Below, piece after piece: positions 1 to 12,200 of a stretch of 64,000 nt of DNA. How positions within the stretch are numbered: position 1 is the first letter of the stretch; each line of letters starts with the position of its first letter. The notes beneath the pieces were generated by a model. It was not told the origin of the DNA, ran no database searches, and worked only from the letters and a program-made list of their open reading frames with translations. Origin of the DNA: Cristatella mucedo (Eukaryota; Bryozoa; Phylactolaemata; Cristatellidae); the NCBI GenBank assembly GCA_009760855.2, contig WPIO01000068.1, positions 124,001 to 188,000 on the forward strand, read 5' to 3'. A program made the position numbers and the translations under genes.

Positions 1-520
1 CTCCAAATCAAGAAGTGCTTTGACTTGAAGGTTGTGTCTGGTCCCATCACTTTTAGGTCCCATCATTTCTAGACTCCTGCCTACCTGTCCGATCTGCTCC
101 ACCCATATGGCATACCATATTACCAATCGCTTTTCTGAATCTTACCGTTTACCAATAGTTCCTATAAATCTTAAATCCTTTGGATATATTGACTTTAGTT
201 CTGTGCTTCCTAAGCCTGGAACTAACTACCAACTTTCGTAGCGATGTCACCTTACTTTTACACATTCAAAAAGAAACTAAAACAAGTCTATTAATTACAG
301 TATTCATTGAATCCCAGCGAGTCGTCCTAAATGTGCTTATTGGTGCTGACACTGTGCATGCTGCCACTTACAGCACTTGCATTCTGACCCTTTGTACGAC
401 GCCCCTAACCATGCTATTCTTGTCCTTTAAAGAGCTCGATACCACTAACAATTGTATTGCTCTTTCTTTGCAGAAAATGTAAAGTGCAACGAATGATATT
501 GTGTTCTCTGAACGTGCTCT
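1..520 (+). mobile_element. LINE B, degraded 3' part
   Basis: It has the B-family order: CACTTTTAGGTCCCATCATT, then the GACACTGTGCATGCTGCCAC / CACCCCTAACCATG block, then GCAGAAAATGTAAAG. The open frames are remnants of the CR1/L2-type C-terminal domain with stops and frameshifts. Confidence 0.75.
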
Positions 521-589
521 AAACAATGCAATGCATTCTTATCATGCACACTGCTATTGTTATTACCTACCTATTAATGCACACCAAGT

Positions 590-1280
590 GTGACTCAGAA
601 ATTGGACTACTTGAAGCTCGAAATTATCTCTTCCAGTTTTTCTCCTGCTGAATCTGCCACTAGCAATCTGGGTATTCGTTTCCGAAGTTACCTGTTACTA
701 GACGACCCGTCAGCTGACCATTCATATGGCTTACTTTCAGCTACATAGCACTGCTGAAACTCGAGCTTGTTTTGACAGTAATACCAGATCAAAACAGTCT
801 ACAGCATTTTTCACATCCCGTCTCGACATTTGTAACTCACTGCTTGCTGGTCTACCAGCATATACACTCAGGTGCTTACAGTTGTGCAAAACACTGCAGC
901 TAGGCCCTCTGTCGCGAGTGGGCAGTTGCCATGCAAGGCAACTCCGTGTTGACGTGTGCTGGCTCCTAATTAAGAGGATTTTGACGTCGGGGCTCCGTCA
1001 CTTACTTTTAGGTCGCATCATTCTCTGACTCAATCTTACCTATCGGAATTACTTCTTCACGGGAAGAATTATACAGCCAGCTGTTCCGACTCTATTTATT
1101 GGCAGTACTTTGCACAAACCTCAAAACTCTGCAAGACTCTACTGATCTCGGTGATTTGTTATTCGTGTGCATATAGGAGCTAACACTGTGCTGGCTGCTT
1201 TCGAATATTACAACCAATCAATTCGTAACATTTTCTATACAGCATCTAATACGTGTCTTGATAAAGATCTATTTATTTTA
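590..1280 (+). mobile_element. LINE B, older degraded copy
   Basis: Matches B around CTGAATCTGCCACTAG, the GACGACC...TTTCAGCTACATAGC region and TCTCGACATTTGTAACTCAC ([17 protein letters not shown] in translation). It decays into unrecognisable A+T-rich sequence past about 1280. Confidence 0.65.
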
Positions 1281-1457
1281 GAGCAATATACAAATTTAAT
1301 ATTTATTTAATCTGGATTATTATTATTTAGATTACCGCCTGCTTGATTCTAATTGTTAAAATGTCGCTTGGACGATAGAAACTTATGGCTTTATTAAATA
1401 AATGGCCTAAAAATGTGCGGGGGGGCTTCTACTTGCCTTTTTCAAACACGATACTAC

Positions 1458-2360
1458 AGTAATAATAATGCACTTGATAAAACGCCCTCAGAGAACTCAA
1501 TATCTTCCTGGGTGCTTGCTGGAAAGGGAAACGCGAGTAAACGGTGAGCAATATCATACTTGATAAACATCATCGATAACATGGTTAGTGGTGATATGCA
1601 CAGGGTCAGCATGCAAATGTGGTTATTGGCAGCATGCACAGTGTCAGCACGCTTAAGCACATGAAGAACGAATCATAGGGACTCACTAAATGCTGTCCTA
1701 AATAGGTGTGCTTTTAGGTCCTTTTTAAATCTGGACAAGTCAGAGGATGTCGTAAAGCAAGTCCAGATTGAGTTCAAGGATTTTTGAGCGTGCGAACTGA
1801 TGATCTCCAAAGTATTAAAGGTTTGTACGAGGTTTTGGTGAACTGTTCGATTCCAAAAAATGGTTGGTACTATGCTTGGCCTGATGGGGGATTAGATTTG
1901 ATAGGTAGGCTGGAGCTAAAGAATGAAGTGGCCTAAAATTGAGCGACAAAACCTTGAAGTCAATCCGTTGCTTGACTGGGGGCCGGTGCAGGTCGGCGAC
2001 GCGTAGCGGGATGTGACAACTTCGAGGCTCACGACCGACAAGCCTAGCAGTAGAATTGTACACCATCTGTAATCGCCTGCTTGTATATGCAGGTAGCCCA
2101 GCAAGCAGTGAGTTACAGAAGTCGAGACGGGCTGTCACAAATGCATGGACCAATTTAGATGTGGTATCCTTATCTAAACAAGCCAAAATTTAGCAATGTT
2201 GTATAGCTGAAAGTAAGCAGACTTGATTGTGGAGCTGATGCGGTCGCCCAACAAGAGGTCACTCTTGAACATGACGCCGAAATTTCGAGCTGATTCAACA
2301 GGAAATATGCAGGCAGAGCCAATACATACCATAAGCAGTTTGGCATAGCATTCATAGGTA
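1458..2360 (-). mobile_element. LINE B, 5'-truncated, reverse
   Basis: The 3' end is at the left: TAATAATAATGCACTTGATA, then the complement of the B tail. The reverse strand encodes [20 protein letters not shown] and a [20 protein letters not shown]-like stretch typical of the C-terminal domain downstream of CR1/L2 reverse transcriptases. Frames are broken. Confidence 0.82.
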
Positions 2361-2361
2361 G

Positions 2362-3173
2362 AAACTCTGAAAATATGTTGTCACGGTAGGATTAGGGTCA
2401 AGGTAAGTCTCTCACCACCAAGGTCTTGGGTTTAAGACCAATGCTGTAAGTAAAGCGCATAGATCAAAAGTAATTTTTCTGGGGATAAAATTAACACATT
2501 TTACCTAATGATTTACCTTAAGCTGGACATTATTCTATCGTAATCAAATGTAAGCAATATTAAACAACCAGCCAAAACTCTTACATATATTTTTATTGCA
2601 ATAGAATTATCCTTTAGACGTCGAGTTTTTTATAAACAAATATAGACTCTTCATACTGGTAATTTCTACAGGAGACTAAAAAATTAAAATTGCAGTGCCG
2701 ATATATCAGTATTTTTGGTGAAACTCGGGTAACTTGAACTGAGTCACACGAGTTTGGAAGGAAGCTGGTACTGGAAGTATGCACCTCTGAAGATGCACTA
2801 CGATAGGTTTACCGTTCATTTTTCGGAAGGCAGTAATTGGTATTCTCTAAAGAATTTGTGTCCTTTTCAGTGATTGATGGACCTTGTCTTAAACAGTGGG
2901 TGCTGTTACTACGCAATAGTATATGGCAGTTAAGAAGCTAATGACACTTCGCATCATCATTACAGGCAGGACTAACGATGGATCAAATTGCTTTTCAGGA
3001 AACTAAAATTCCGTTGTCACCAAAGAACTACAAAGCTCTTACATATATTTATGTCTTGCCCTCATTACCACCACAACATGTTGAATCTCTTACAAGAATG
3101 GAAATGTAGTCAGTAAAATAACCCTGGTTCTCTTTTGAGTATCTTCCCGGGCAACAGTTTACTTTTCTTATAG
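2362..3173. other. intron sequence, nothing recognised
   Basis: A+T-rich, no long open frame and no repeat words shared with the rest of the window. The right end is the polypyrimidine tract of exon 1. Confidence 0.6.
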
Positions 3174-3275
3174 GTTCCCGTTGATTTTACGCATTTTTGG
3201 AGTCGGTCTCTACGAGTAAGAATAGCAGCAGACTTGCAGCATGATTTGAGACCAGAAGAAGTCGACTTTTTAGAG
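3174..3275 (+). CDS. UBR1: UBR exon 1 of window
   Basis: Acceptor TTATAG and donor GAG|GTAAGT, 34 codons, phase 0 out. It encodes [20 protein letters not shown] followed by an acidic stretch. The SLRVRIAAD part aligns with the VQIGMWRRNG block of UBR1. More coding exons must precede it, outside the window or unseen in the first 3 kb, which is LINE sequence and featureless intron. Confidence 0.72.
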
Positions 3276-6200
3276 GTAAGTACTACTTGTGAAAAACCGT
3301 TATGCTTCTTTAATCTGTCCTTAAATCTCTATGCCTATTTTAAAGTTTTAAAAAATCCTACATTTAGCTTTGACCAATTTTTCTTGCAAAGAATTTAAAT
3401 TTATTTTAGAATTGCAACAGTTTTTTCTGTCCTGACTCTTCTTTTTAGTACACCGGAAGCATCAGTAGAATAGGAGAGACTGTGATAAATTGTCGCCATT
3501 GGTATGAAATAGACCTCAGAAGTTTGCAAATAAGTGCAAGTCTGGTTGATGCGAACGAATTCTTGCTGAACCTATTGGCTCAATTTCACCTGGTGAAATT
3601 TCTTCAGTAAGTATGTTATTTTTTTATCAGTATCTAATTAGCTAAAGTTGCAACGTAAAGAAATCTAGCAAATCATCACAAGTTTCACTTTACTTCATAC
3701 ATTTTTTTAAATAATCTTGAGTGACCTTGATTTATTGAGTAGCTCATCTGAACATTCTCATGTAAGTAATTTAACGTAAAGCTCTTTCTACACATACAGG
3801 CAAAGTTGGTCGGAGTTACGGTTCCTTGCCGTCATCTGCCACTTGCCTAGGGGCAGCTTTTTAATATTAAAATTTGTTTACCAGAACACTGGAATAGCTT
3901 GCAAGTATGGCGTATTGATGACTCAGTGGCCAATATATAGTTTCTTTCGCAGCTGTGGGTCATTTTTTTCGGCACGAACACGCTATTATGCTTCTTTTTA
4001 ATCTAGCTGTAATGCTTAACCTTTGCTTAGTGACTTCAAACTAGTAATAATTAACTAGAAATATTTTGTATGAGCTATAATTAATATATAATATGCTGTA
4101 ATATATCTACATCGAATATAAATTATTGTATTTCTTTTTACCATCAATAAGAATAATTTTGAAGCTTTCTGATCATTTCAATTTTTACTTATCTCTTCTG
4201 AGGAAGCGAGACCTCATTGTTTGTAGTAAGATGCAGAAAAATCACCCCACATAATAAAATAATGGGAATACCCACTATGTTAGAACCCGTGAGCATGTAA
4301 GGGACAAATAATAATAACATAACTCTAAAAAATGTAGAATCTGGTAGGTTTTTAATGTCTTCAAGCAAGGTAAAATTAAATAAGATGTATGTCGGAATAC
4401 ATATCCCGTCTGTTTAAGTGTACGACCTATATGAACGGTCTCAAAATTACTGTATTTTTAGCTAGAGGAAGAGGACTTCAGTATTAAAATTGGGTCGTGT
4501 ACTAGTGTACTAGCCTTACTATCCTGATTAAGAAGTAGCTAAGCTACACAGGCTAGAGCAGTTTACTGCATCCGCACTTGGAAGTAAATGAAGGAAACTT
4601 CTATAAACGTGTTCATAGTTAGGAAATCAGTGCAGATTCAAAGTGAGTGCTGCGACTACGAACCTCCGATACAGTTGTGTACCCACCATAAGAACCTACT
4701 TGTCCTAACAAAAAGATCTGCTTTTTCTGAAATCTGTAGAAGTTGCCTTCGTCGTATTACTAATCAGGCCATGATGCACTTAAAGCCAACTTTAGTATGC
4801 TTCGTGATTATCTTCAAGACAAGTATGAAACTTCGTTGTTTGGTCTAAATTTGTAATAAAAAAGCTAAGGTTATCGCACGTAATCTTTCTAGTTTCTTTG
4901 ACTACAGCACCAATAAGGAAACTGATTTGTCATGACAGCATGGAGTATACAAGCCAGTACGACGAATGGCTTATTGAGGGTTGATTTTTTATATTTAGCG
5001 ACATCGAAGCATAAAATATTCTGAAAGCCCATATCTTTGACAGCGCTTGATCAGGTGCGTTAATATTGAGGGCTTAATGGATGCACGAAGTGCTAAATTT
5101 TCTCAGTTAAGAGAGCTGAAACGTTTCTGCTGAGCAGTTAATATCTATGGAGTGGGACCTCGTACCATTGGCCAGCAGATTGACTGTTTTATAAATCTTT
5201 TTTTCTAACTGGCAGGACTTCAGTTTCTGAGTGAAAGATGAAGAACTTTTTGGCATAAGCTTCGTGTAGAGTTTAAGAGATTATTTGAAATTCACAGGAC
5301 TTTCATCACACCCAGACTTCTTAAAACGTTGTCCTAGCCTAGCTTAACATGGTACATATAATTAAGCTTTTTTTATTAGATTAAAAGGAGTCTTCATGAC
5401 TCTGCACGCTTTTTTCAAGTGTACTCTTTTGTGTTATGCTCACTGCAACAGTTACGGTATTAAGGATGTCGATAGAGTGTGGGTGCAGTTTAAGAATACT
5501 TACATCATATAAATATTTTAAAAATTTGTCTCTGCCAACGCTTTTTAAGTTACTCTGGTAAAAAAACTTGGCATTATCTTTGACCTAATAATGACCCGAA
5601 AGAGTCACCAGGCACGCACCAATGTAAGTGGAGCAGTATTTCTAAGTGATACCGAGATCTAGCGTGTGGCCACTTGTTTAGTGGTATGATTAATGATTTG
5701 GATCAAAATAAAACTGTCCACACAGCCATTAAATAAGTCACCCTGGCTTGTGCTTGGGTTATCTGCGTGAATATTGAAATCTTAGGCAATCAGTAGCTTT
5801 AAGATTTGGTCACTGACTTTTAATTCGCTTGCTTCTTTCTCGTATTTGGTGATGTTACAGCCAAGTACGATAAGGTTTTCACTTCTAACTTAGTAAATAC
5901 AGCAGTATTTATGCCTAACCTCTCCCAGCCGTTGATCACATTAAATTCTCTGATCTCTTGTGGTCTATGCAGTGCTAACGCCCATACTGTAATGGTAGCA
6001 AACTATCTCAAACTGATAGAAGGTAGTATTAACAAAAAGGTTCAGCCAAACTGATGTCGACGAGGAAACTCTGTGTTGGACACTCGATATCAGATCAGTC
6101 TTCAGATTTCCTGTTGCATCAGCCCAAACTCCGTGTCCTGTTCTATTGACCTCACAATGTATGGCAGCAATTTCCTAAAGCTGAGTGGCGATCGGACGGA

Positions 6201-9200
6201 AAAGCTACGCTTAGGGTACATCAAGCTTGCAGGTTAGTTAACCAATATTTCGTTCAATTTCATACTTTCTCCTACATTCAGATGGATGAAAAGAGAGAAT
6301 AAGTAATGTCAGCTGAAACTTGACTGTTGCAAGGAAAAAGTGGCTGCTACAAGTGCTGGAAGCGACATCTAGACTCACAGAACGTAGACCTTTTAGGCCT
6401 ATCTACTGACAGTCATCAATTTAAAGAGATAAATTAAAAGAATGAATATACCCCCAGCTTCCGGTAATGCGAGAGCTCAGTCGAGACGTCTGATTCAATT
6501 GATTTAATTGTTGATGAGGCTTTCGATTGGAAGATCGGATTTCCTACAGGGGTCCTTCAACTAACCGATAGCTAAGCCACATTTCGAAAATAAGGTATTA
6601 CTTCGCAATAATTACTTCGAAACTATTTCACTTATGTTGAATGAATTGAACACACATCTCCTTCCCTTTGTATGACTTTCTTTGTCTCATGGAATCTGCA
6701 AAATATTTTTTCTCAAGTTTGGTGTCCGTATGCTAATGGCGTCTATATGCGAAAGAGTAAGTTTTTGTGGCAAGTGATTAGTTGCTATGAGCCTCCGACT
6801 TTTTTTAATGTTGACTTAAGCGACATATCAGTTTTCTTTCGGGTGTTATTATGCATGCCGAGAGCAACAGGTCAGAGAATGTCTCGGGGCAAATGGTAAT
6901 AAACTTGAATGAAGTTAATTTTAATGTGCTCTTAACGGCAAAAGTGTTAATAATATTAATGGAAACAAGAAAGAATACGTCAAAGTTCTTTTGCTTATCA
7001 ATTGCTCCTCATTGTGGCAGATCTTAATCAGCTTCACCATGTACTCAAATTTTAGTAGAAGTTGTCAATGCTGCCGATATACCGTTCATCATATGTCTGG
7101 TTTAAGCTCAAAAGTCCTTATTCGTGGTTGTACATGTCAACTGCTACCCTAATAAAAATTGTATGGAGAAATGATGCGAATTGTTTTCACCGATATTATA
7201 TAAAATGAATGGGTAAAGCAAAGGAACAGCCATTTGATTTGCCTTGTCTCCCCTAGAGAAAAAAGAATGTCTGCAACTAAAAAGAAAGCAGCCGGTGCAA
7301 CTGGGCGATTGTTGCTTCTACTCCTACAGATATTAGGTGAGTTTCTTCGTTTGATATGATTTCGGTAAATTTTAAAATTAGGAGTTTAAAGCAGGCAGTC
7401 GATTAAAAAGCTTTTTGTTTGCTAACTTACATTTCATGGAGGATTCCAATTGAACTCCGCTTCTACCGAACAAATTGAGTCAATTTTACCTTTATAACTA
7501 ATCTTGGAACAAAAATTAGTCTTATAGCAACATCTGTACATAAAATATAACATTTCACTACTCCCTCACGTCTATTTATTGCTGGTTTGGTCGTATTTCT
7601 GATCCCAGTTGGCAAGTTACAAGAATTGCTAGAAATTTTCTTTTACATTTTTTCAATCATTAAATGTATTTTCCGTGTCACGGACTTTGTTAAGAAATAG
7701 AAGCTTTCCTTCAATGCCGAAATCCTTTCCTAGCTTACTTCTCGTGACTTTAAAATTATTAAAAAGGTATAAAAACCCTTATTGGTGCTGCGAAATAGGA
7801 AAGAATTTGGTCCCAGGTCAATGGAAAATTTTACACATCGATTCTCAATACTTAGTAGAAACTAAACAATACAGGATTTTAATTTTTTTTTAATGCACAT
7901 TAGGCAATGATTACTGCAATGCTCAGTGCCACTGATGGGAATGAAAGTGAATAATTAAATCATTCTCTTTGGGCAGCTGTGACATCCTCTGGTGACTCAT
8001 TCAATGTGTTCTCTTGAGTTTAAAAAAAAATATGATACAAACTAGCTTACTAGTGACGAGCAAGCCAAGTTAATTTAGAAACAGGAAAAACAAACATTTA
8101 AAATCAACTCGGCCATCATATCTCCTGTTGATCTGCATCGAAATATATGTGCCCCGCTCCAAAGTGTAGACCTTTCATTAGACGACCAAATTAGCTCCAG
8201 TCACAACTGCATACTTTCAGCTACTTAGCCTTGCTAACATTTGGCCATCTTTACAAGAAGACAATATATCTAAATTGGTCCACCCATGTTTGACGCACTT
8301 TCTCGGCTTAGGTAACTCACTGTTTACTGGTCCCAAAGCCTGTGTATTCACCCACTTACGGCTGGTGCAAATCTCTGCTGATAAGTTTGTCTGCCTTGAG
8401 CTTTGCCATTGCCACATTACCCTACATCGTCGACATGCACTAGCTTAGAGTCAATCAAGGCATCACCCTCAGGTTTATGTCATGCACTTTTACGTCTCTT
8501 CATTATTTGGCTCCATTCTACCTATCATATCTACTTCTCTACTAAGTGATACATCTCACAACCAACATGCATTCGTGAATATCCTGTTTACGTACACCAT
8601 TTGAGTTACTCAAATGTTCTATAGACCTTACCTTTAATTTCTATGTTCCAAAAGCCTTGAACTCCCGACAGACATCAAAGCATCCCCATACTTGATGGAA
8701 TCTTAAACCTTGCTGAACGCACCTATTCATTACCGAATTCAGTAGGTTCATCTAATTCGTCCTTGGGTACTTATGCGTTCTGACACCTAGCATAAAGCCA
8801 CTAACCATATTTGCACTTTTACCACGTGCATATTACTTCTGACCCTGTTCAGCTTGTTTTTATTGAGCTTGATCCAGCACAATGTTCGACGAGGTTTGAT
8901 TGATTTATCTGAGGAGGCTATACATATGTATTGATAGGATTATTATTGTTAATACTTGGATTATTTTCTTAACCCTTCTTCTTAAAAGTAGTACATACGG
9001 AGTCAGGAATAATCAAATATGGTTTACCTTCTTTAATGGTTCCGCGAATACGACATTTACACTGTGCTATTAATAAGGTGCACAATCAAAATTCTCTTAT
9101 CAGCAAATTAGTCATGCCTTGCAGAGAGTAGTTATAATCCTGAAATTATGCATAGCTACTTACACTTTGAAAGTACACAGGTTTCATATTTTCATGCAAA

Positions 9201-12200
9201 GCAGTTGTGTTTCTAGGTGAGAGAAACAACCTGGGAGTAGCAGCAAACTTCACTCACCATGATTTACTGAGGCATCAAGTGATTCAAGCTCTTGCAGTTC
9301 ATCCGATGACCTACAAAAACCAAGGATTTCCTTACCTTTCGCAAGTGAGTAGGGCTATTTGTGTTCTATTACATACATATGATTATATACCAACAAGTTT
9401 AGAGCAAGAGTTCAAATGCCGATTGAGTCTTCTAGGAACTTGCTTTGACTCATTTATAATTTCATTTCCACGCTATGGTATAACCTTTACGATTGGTAAA
9501 TACAGGCAAACTTCCCGGCTATTTCTAAAGTCATCGGCGAAGTATCAAATCTTCGGATGTCAGGAGAAGAAACGATTCTTGCATTAAAGCCCAGTCTATA
9601 TTGCGAAGTAAATCCTATTTGGTTCGGCTACAAGAGAGTACATTTGGATCACGTAAGCTCTCGTACTCTACATGTATAAAGTTGTAAACACAGACAAATA
9701 TGCTATCGGAATGTTTTATTGCCATTTACGTGTTCCCACATATTTTTTTTTAGTGTTATTTTTATTGTTTTTTCCGAGCTAAAATGCAAACTTAGCAATT
9801 CTTCGGTACCGTAATTAGCACACTAAAGCCATTCATCAGCTCATTAGGCTGTAGTGCAACCTATTTGTGTCTAAAGTAAATCCTTATTGTATTCGATAGA
9901 TGTTGATAAGAAGTATTTACGTTTTTCAAAAAGAAGTTTCCAACCTCATAAGAATATTTAAAAGCACCGTCTTTGTTTTTACAACTTACTTGGTTGAGAA
10001 GTAGTTCCCATGCACCCAAAGCGGGCAGGAAATTATTTACTCAGCAATTTCTACAAAATGTGCTTCGTTCCCTATAAATAGATCGAGATATCTGAGGTGA
10101 TAAGGCTAACGTATTGATATTATTATTAAAGAATTTCCTGGATAATAAAAAGTTTATGTTTTTATCATAAATTACAGCAATTAAACGTTTTTGAAGAATA
10201 TTTTCGTACAGAAAGCCTGCATTTGTGTGCATACGAACTTGCTTGCAATGTAAAACGTCGGGGTGGTCAGAAATTTTTTAATGAGGAGTCTGAAGCCAGT
10301 CGAATACTCTCTTGCTGCCCTGCAAGAGGCTAAAAATGCTAATAAATAACTTATCATTAAAAAAATCTTTAGAATGCGTGTAACTTCTTATTTGATCTTT
10401 CTTCGAACATTTCTTATCACCTAATTTATCCTGATAAGGTCATTTATCCTAATAAGGGCATTCTAGATAGCTGCTTTAGCAACATTCTGGGGCCGTTTTC
10501 TTCACGTTCTTAGCACTACATCTTCAACTGTGATATATCTCGTTGTTTGCTTGTAATAGCAATTTACCGCAAACTTGATACAGATCTGAAAAAGTACTAG
10601 TTCGAGATCTATCCTTATGCAGCTGTAATTTGTTTGTATTTAATTGAAACTGTTCTCTACAAATAGTTATTGCTAAGAATCTCCTTAGAATACATATTAG
10701 TCAAATCGTATTTCCTCATGCAAAAATTTTAATCTGATCTTATAATCCTTATAATCACTATAATTACATTGATCGCAATTATACAGCTGAATCAGTCCAG
10801 CGGTTTAGATGCTCGCCCCGCCCGAGGTCTTGCTGAGGTCGTGGGCTCGAGCCAGGCGACATTTGTGAAGCACCTGATTTGAGATTGAGTTCACTTGGGG
10901 TGCTATACAAATTAATTTTATTATGCAATTATTAAATCAACATCAAAAGAGAATTTTTGTTGGATAAAATGGGTTCATAAATATATTTTTTAAAGCAAGA
11001 TACAGCTGCTTCTACAAGCACGGGATGGGAGTGTTCAAGCTCAACTCAAATTTGCCCCAGGTTCATATTTACAATTAAGATATTTACATGTAAGACTGAG
11101 TTGTCCCACCCTCCATATGAGTTTACTAATAGCGACCTAACTCTTATCATCAACAGCTATCGATTACGATAATGCAATATAAAGCAATTTATACCTCAGG
11201 TGCCTATATAATTTTATCCCCATATCTTCTGCGTTTTAAGAATGACTTTAGGTTCACGTTTTCAATTCGAAGCAAGTCTTTTAAATTAGATGCGTAGCTA
11301 ATGTTTGCTGATGAACTAAATTTTAATGTTGTGTGATGTTCACTGAGTAAGGCTATTTTGAAAACCATTCAGTTTGTATAACTTAAATTCCATGGACACT
11401 ACTTTAGATCCGAGAGATGCAGCGACAAAGTATGGAGAAAGCGAAATTGAACTGTGCTGGAGAAAGATTTCCACTAGCCGTGCCTCCACCACCGATGTTC
11501 AACAACAATCTTTCTAAAGTTATACGGCTACTTTACAGTGACGTTATGTTGTTCGTAATGAAACACGTTTTAGCCAGGCAACTTAATGCTCCCAAGTCAC
11601 CTCAAAGTGAAGACCATTGCAGTAAGGTAAAGGCTGGTGCCTCTTGAAAATAAGACATAAGCTACCGTTCTCATTCATCAAATGACCTACACCTCCCATC
11701 AAGAAATATAATTTAGTAGTTTACGTACAGGTTCTTCAACTCATAGTGCTAGCACTTCACGAAGACAAAAGAAGGTTTCTAGAAGGTGACGATTCACTGG
11801 AGTTCATTAGTATTGCAACCGTTGGTATGTTTGCCTTTTAATACGAAAGGCGAACCGTTTAACTTGTTAATTTAATTAAAAGTTTCAGCAATTGACGGCC
11901 CAATATATTGTAGGAGAAAATGCTAGTCTAATACAAATGCTGAATGCGATAGTTGAGCCACCATCTATTGAAGACGAACTGACACGTGAGCTAGCTCTCT
12001 GGGTGCTACGCTATTTGAAAGCAATTCAAAATATGAAAACTACTTCTGTCTACAAAGAGCCGATACCTTGGTCATTCAGTGAAGAAGTTAAAAAAAAAGC
12101 TGAACTTCCGCAAGATTCTGCAGAGGACAAGAAAAACGTGGTAAGCGACGTGAAGAATTACTTTTCTTGGAATATACATAACTAAACAACAAGATTAAAT

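Noticed and set aside
3799-3900. Open stretch after ACATACAG as an alternative exon after exon 2
   Set aside because: It keeps phase ([15 protein letters not shown]) but has no clear donor and does not resemble the UBR block expected there; 7257-7336 does.
4588-4848. 86-codon open frame
   Set aside because: No motif, no splice sites, and lies in an A+T-rich intron where such frames arise by chance.
11892-11913. Upstream start of the exon 8 frame
   Set aside because: The acceptor at 11888 puts the exon in a frame with an early stop; the AG at 11913 gives correct phase.
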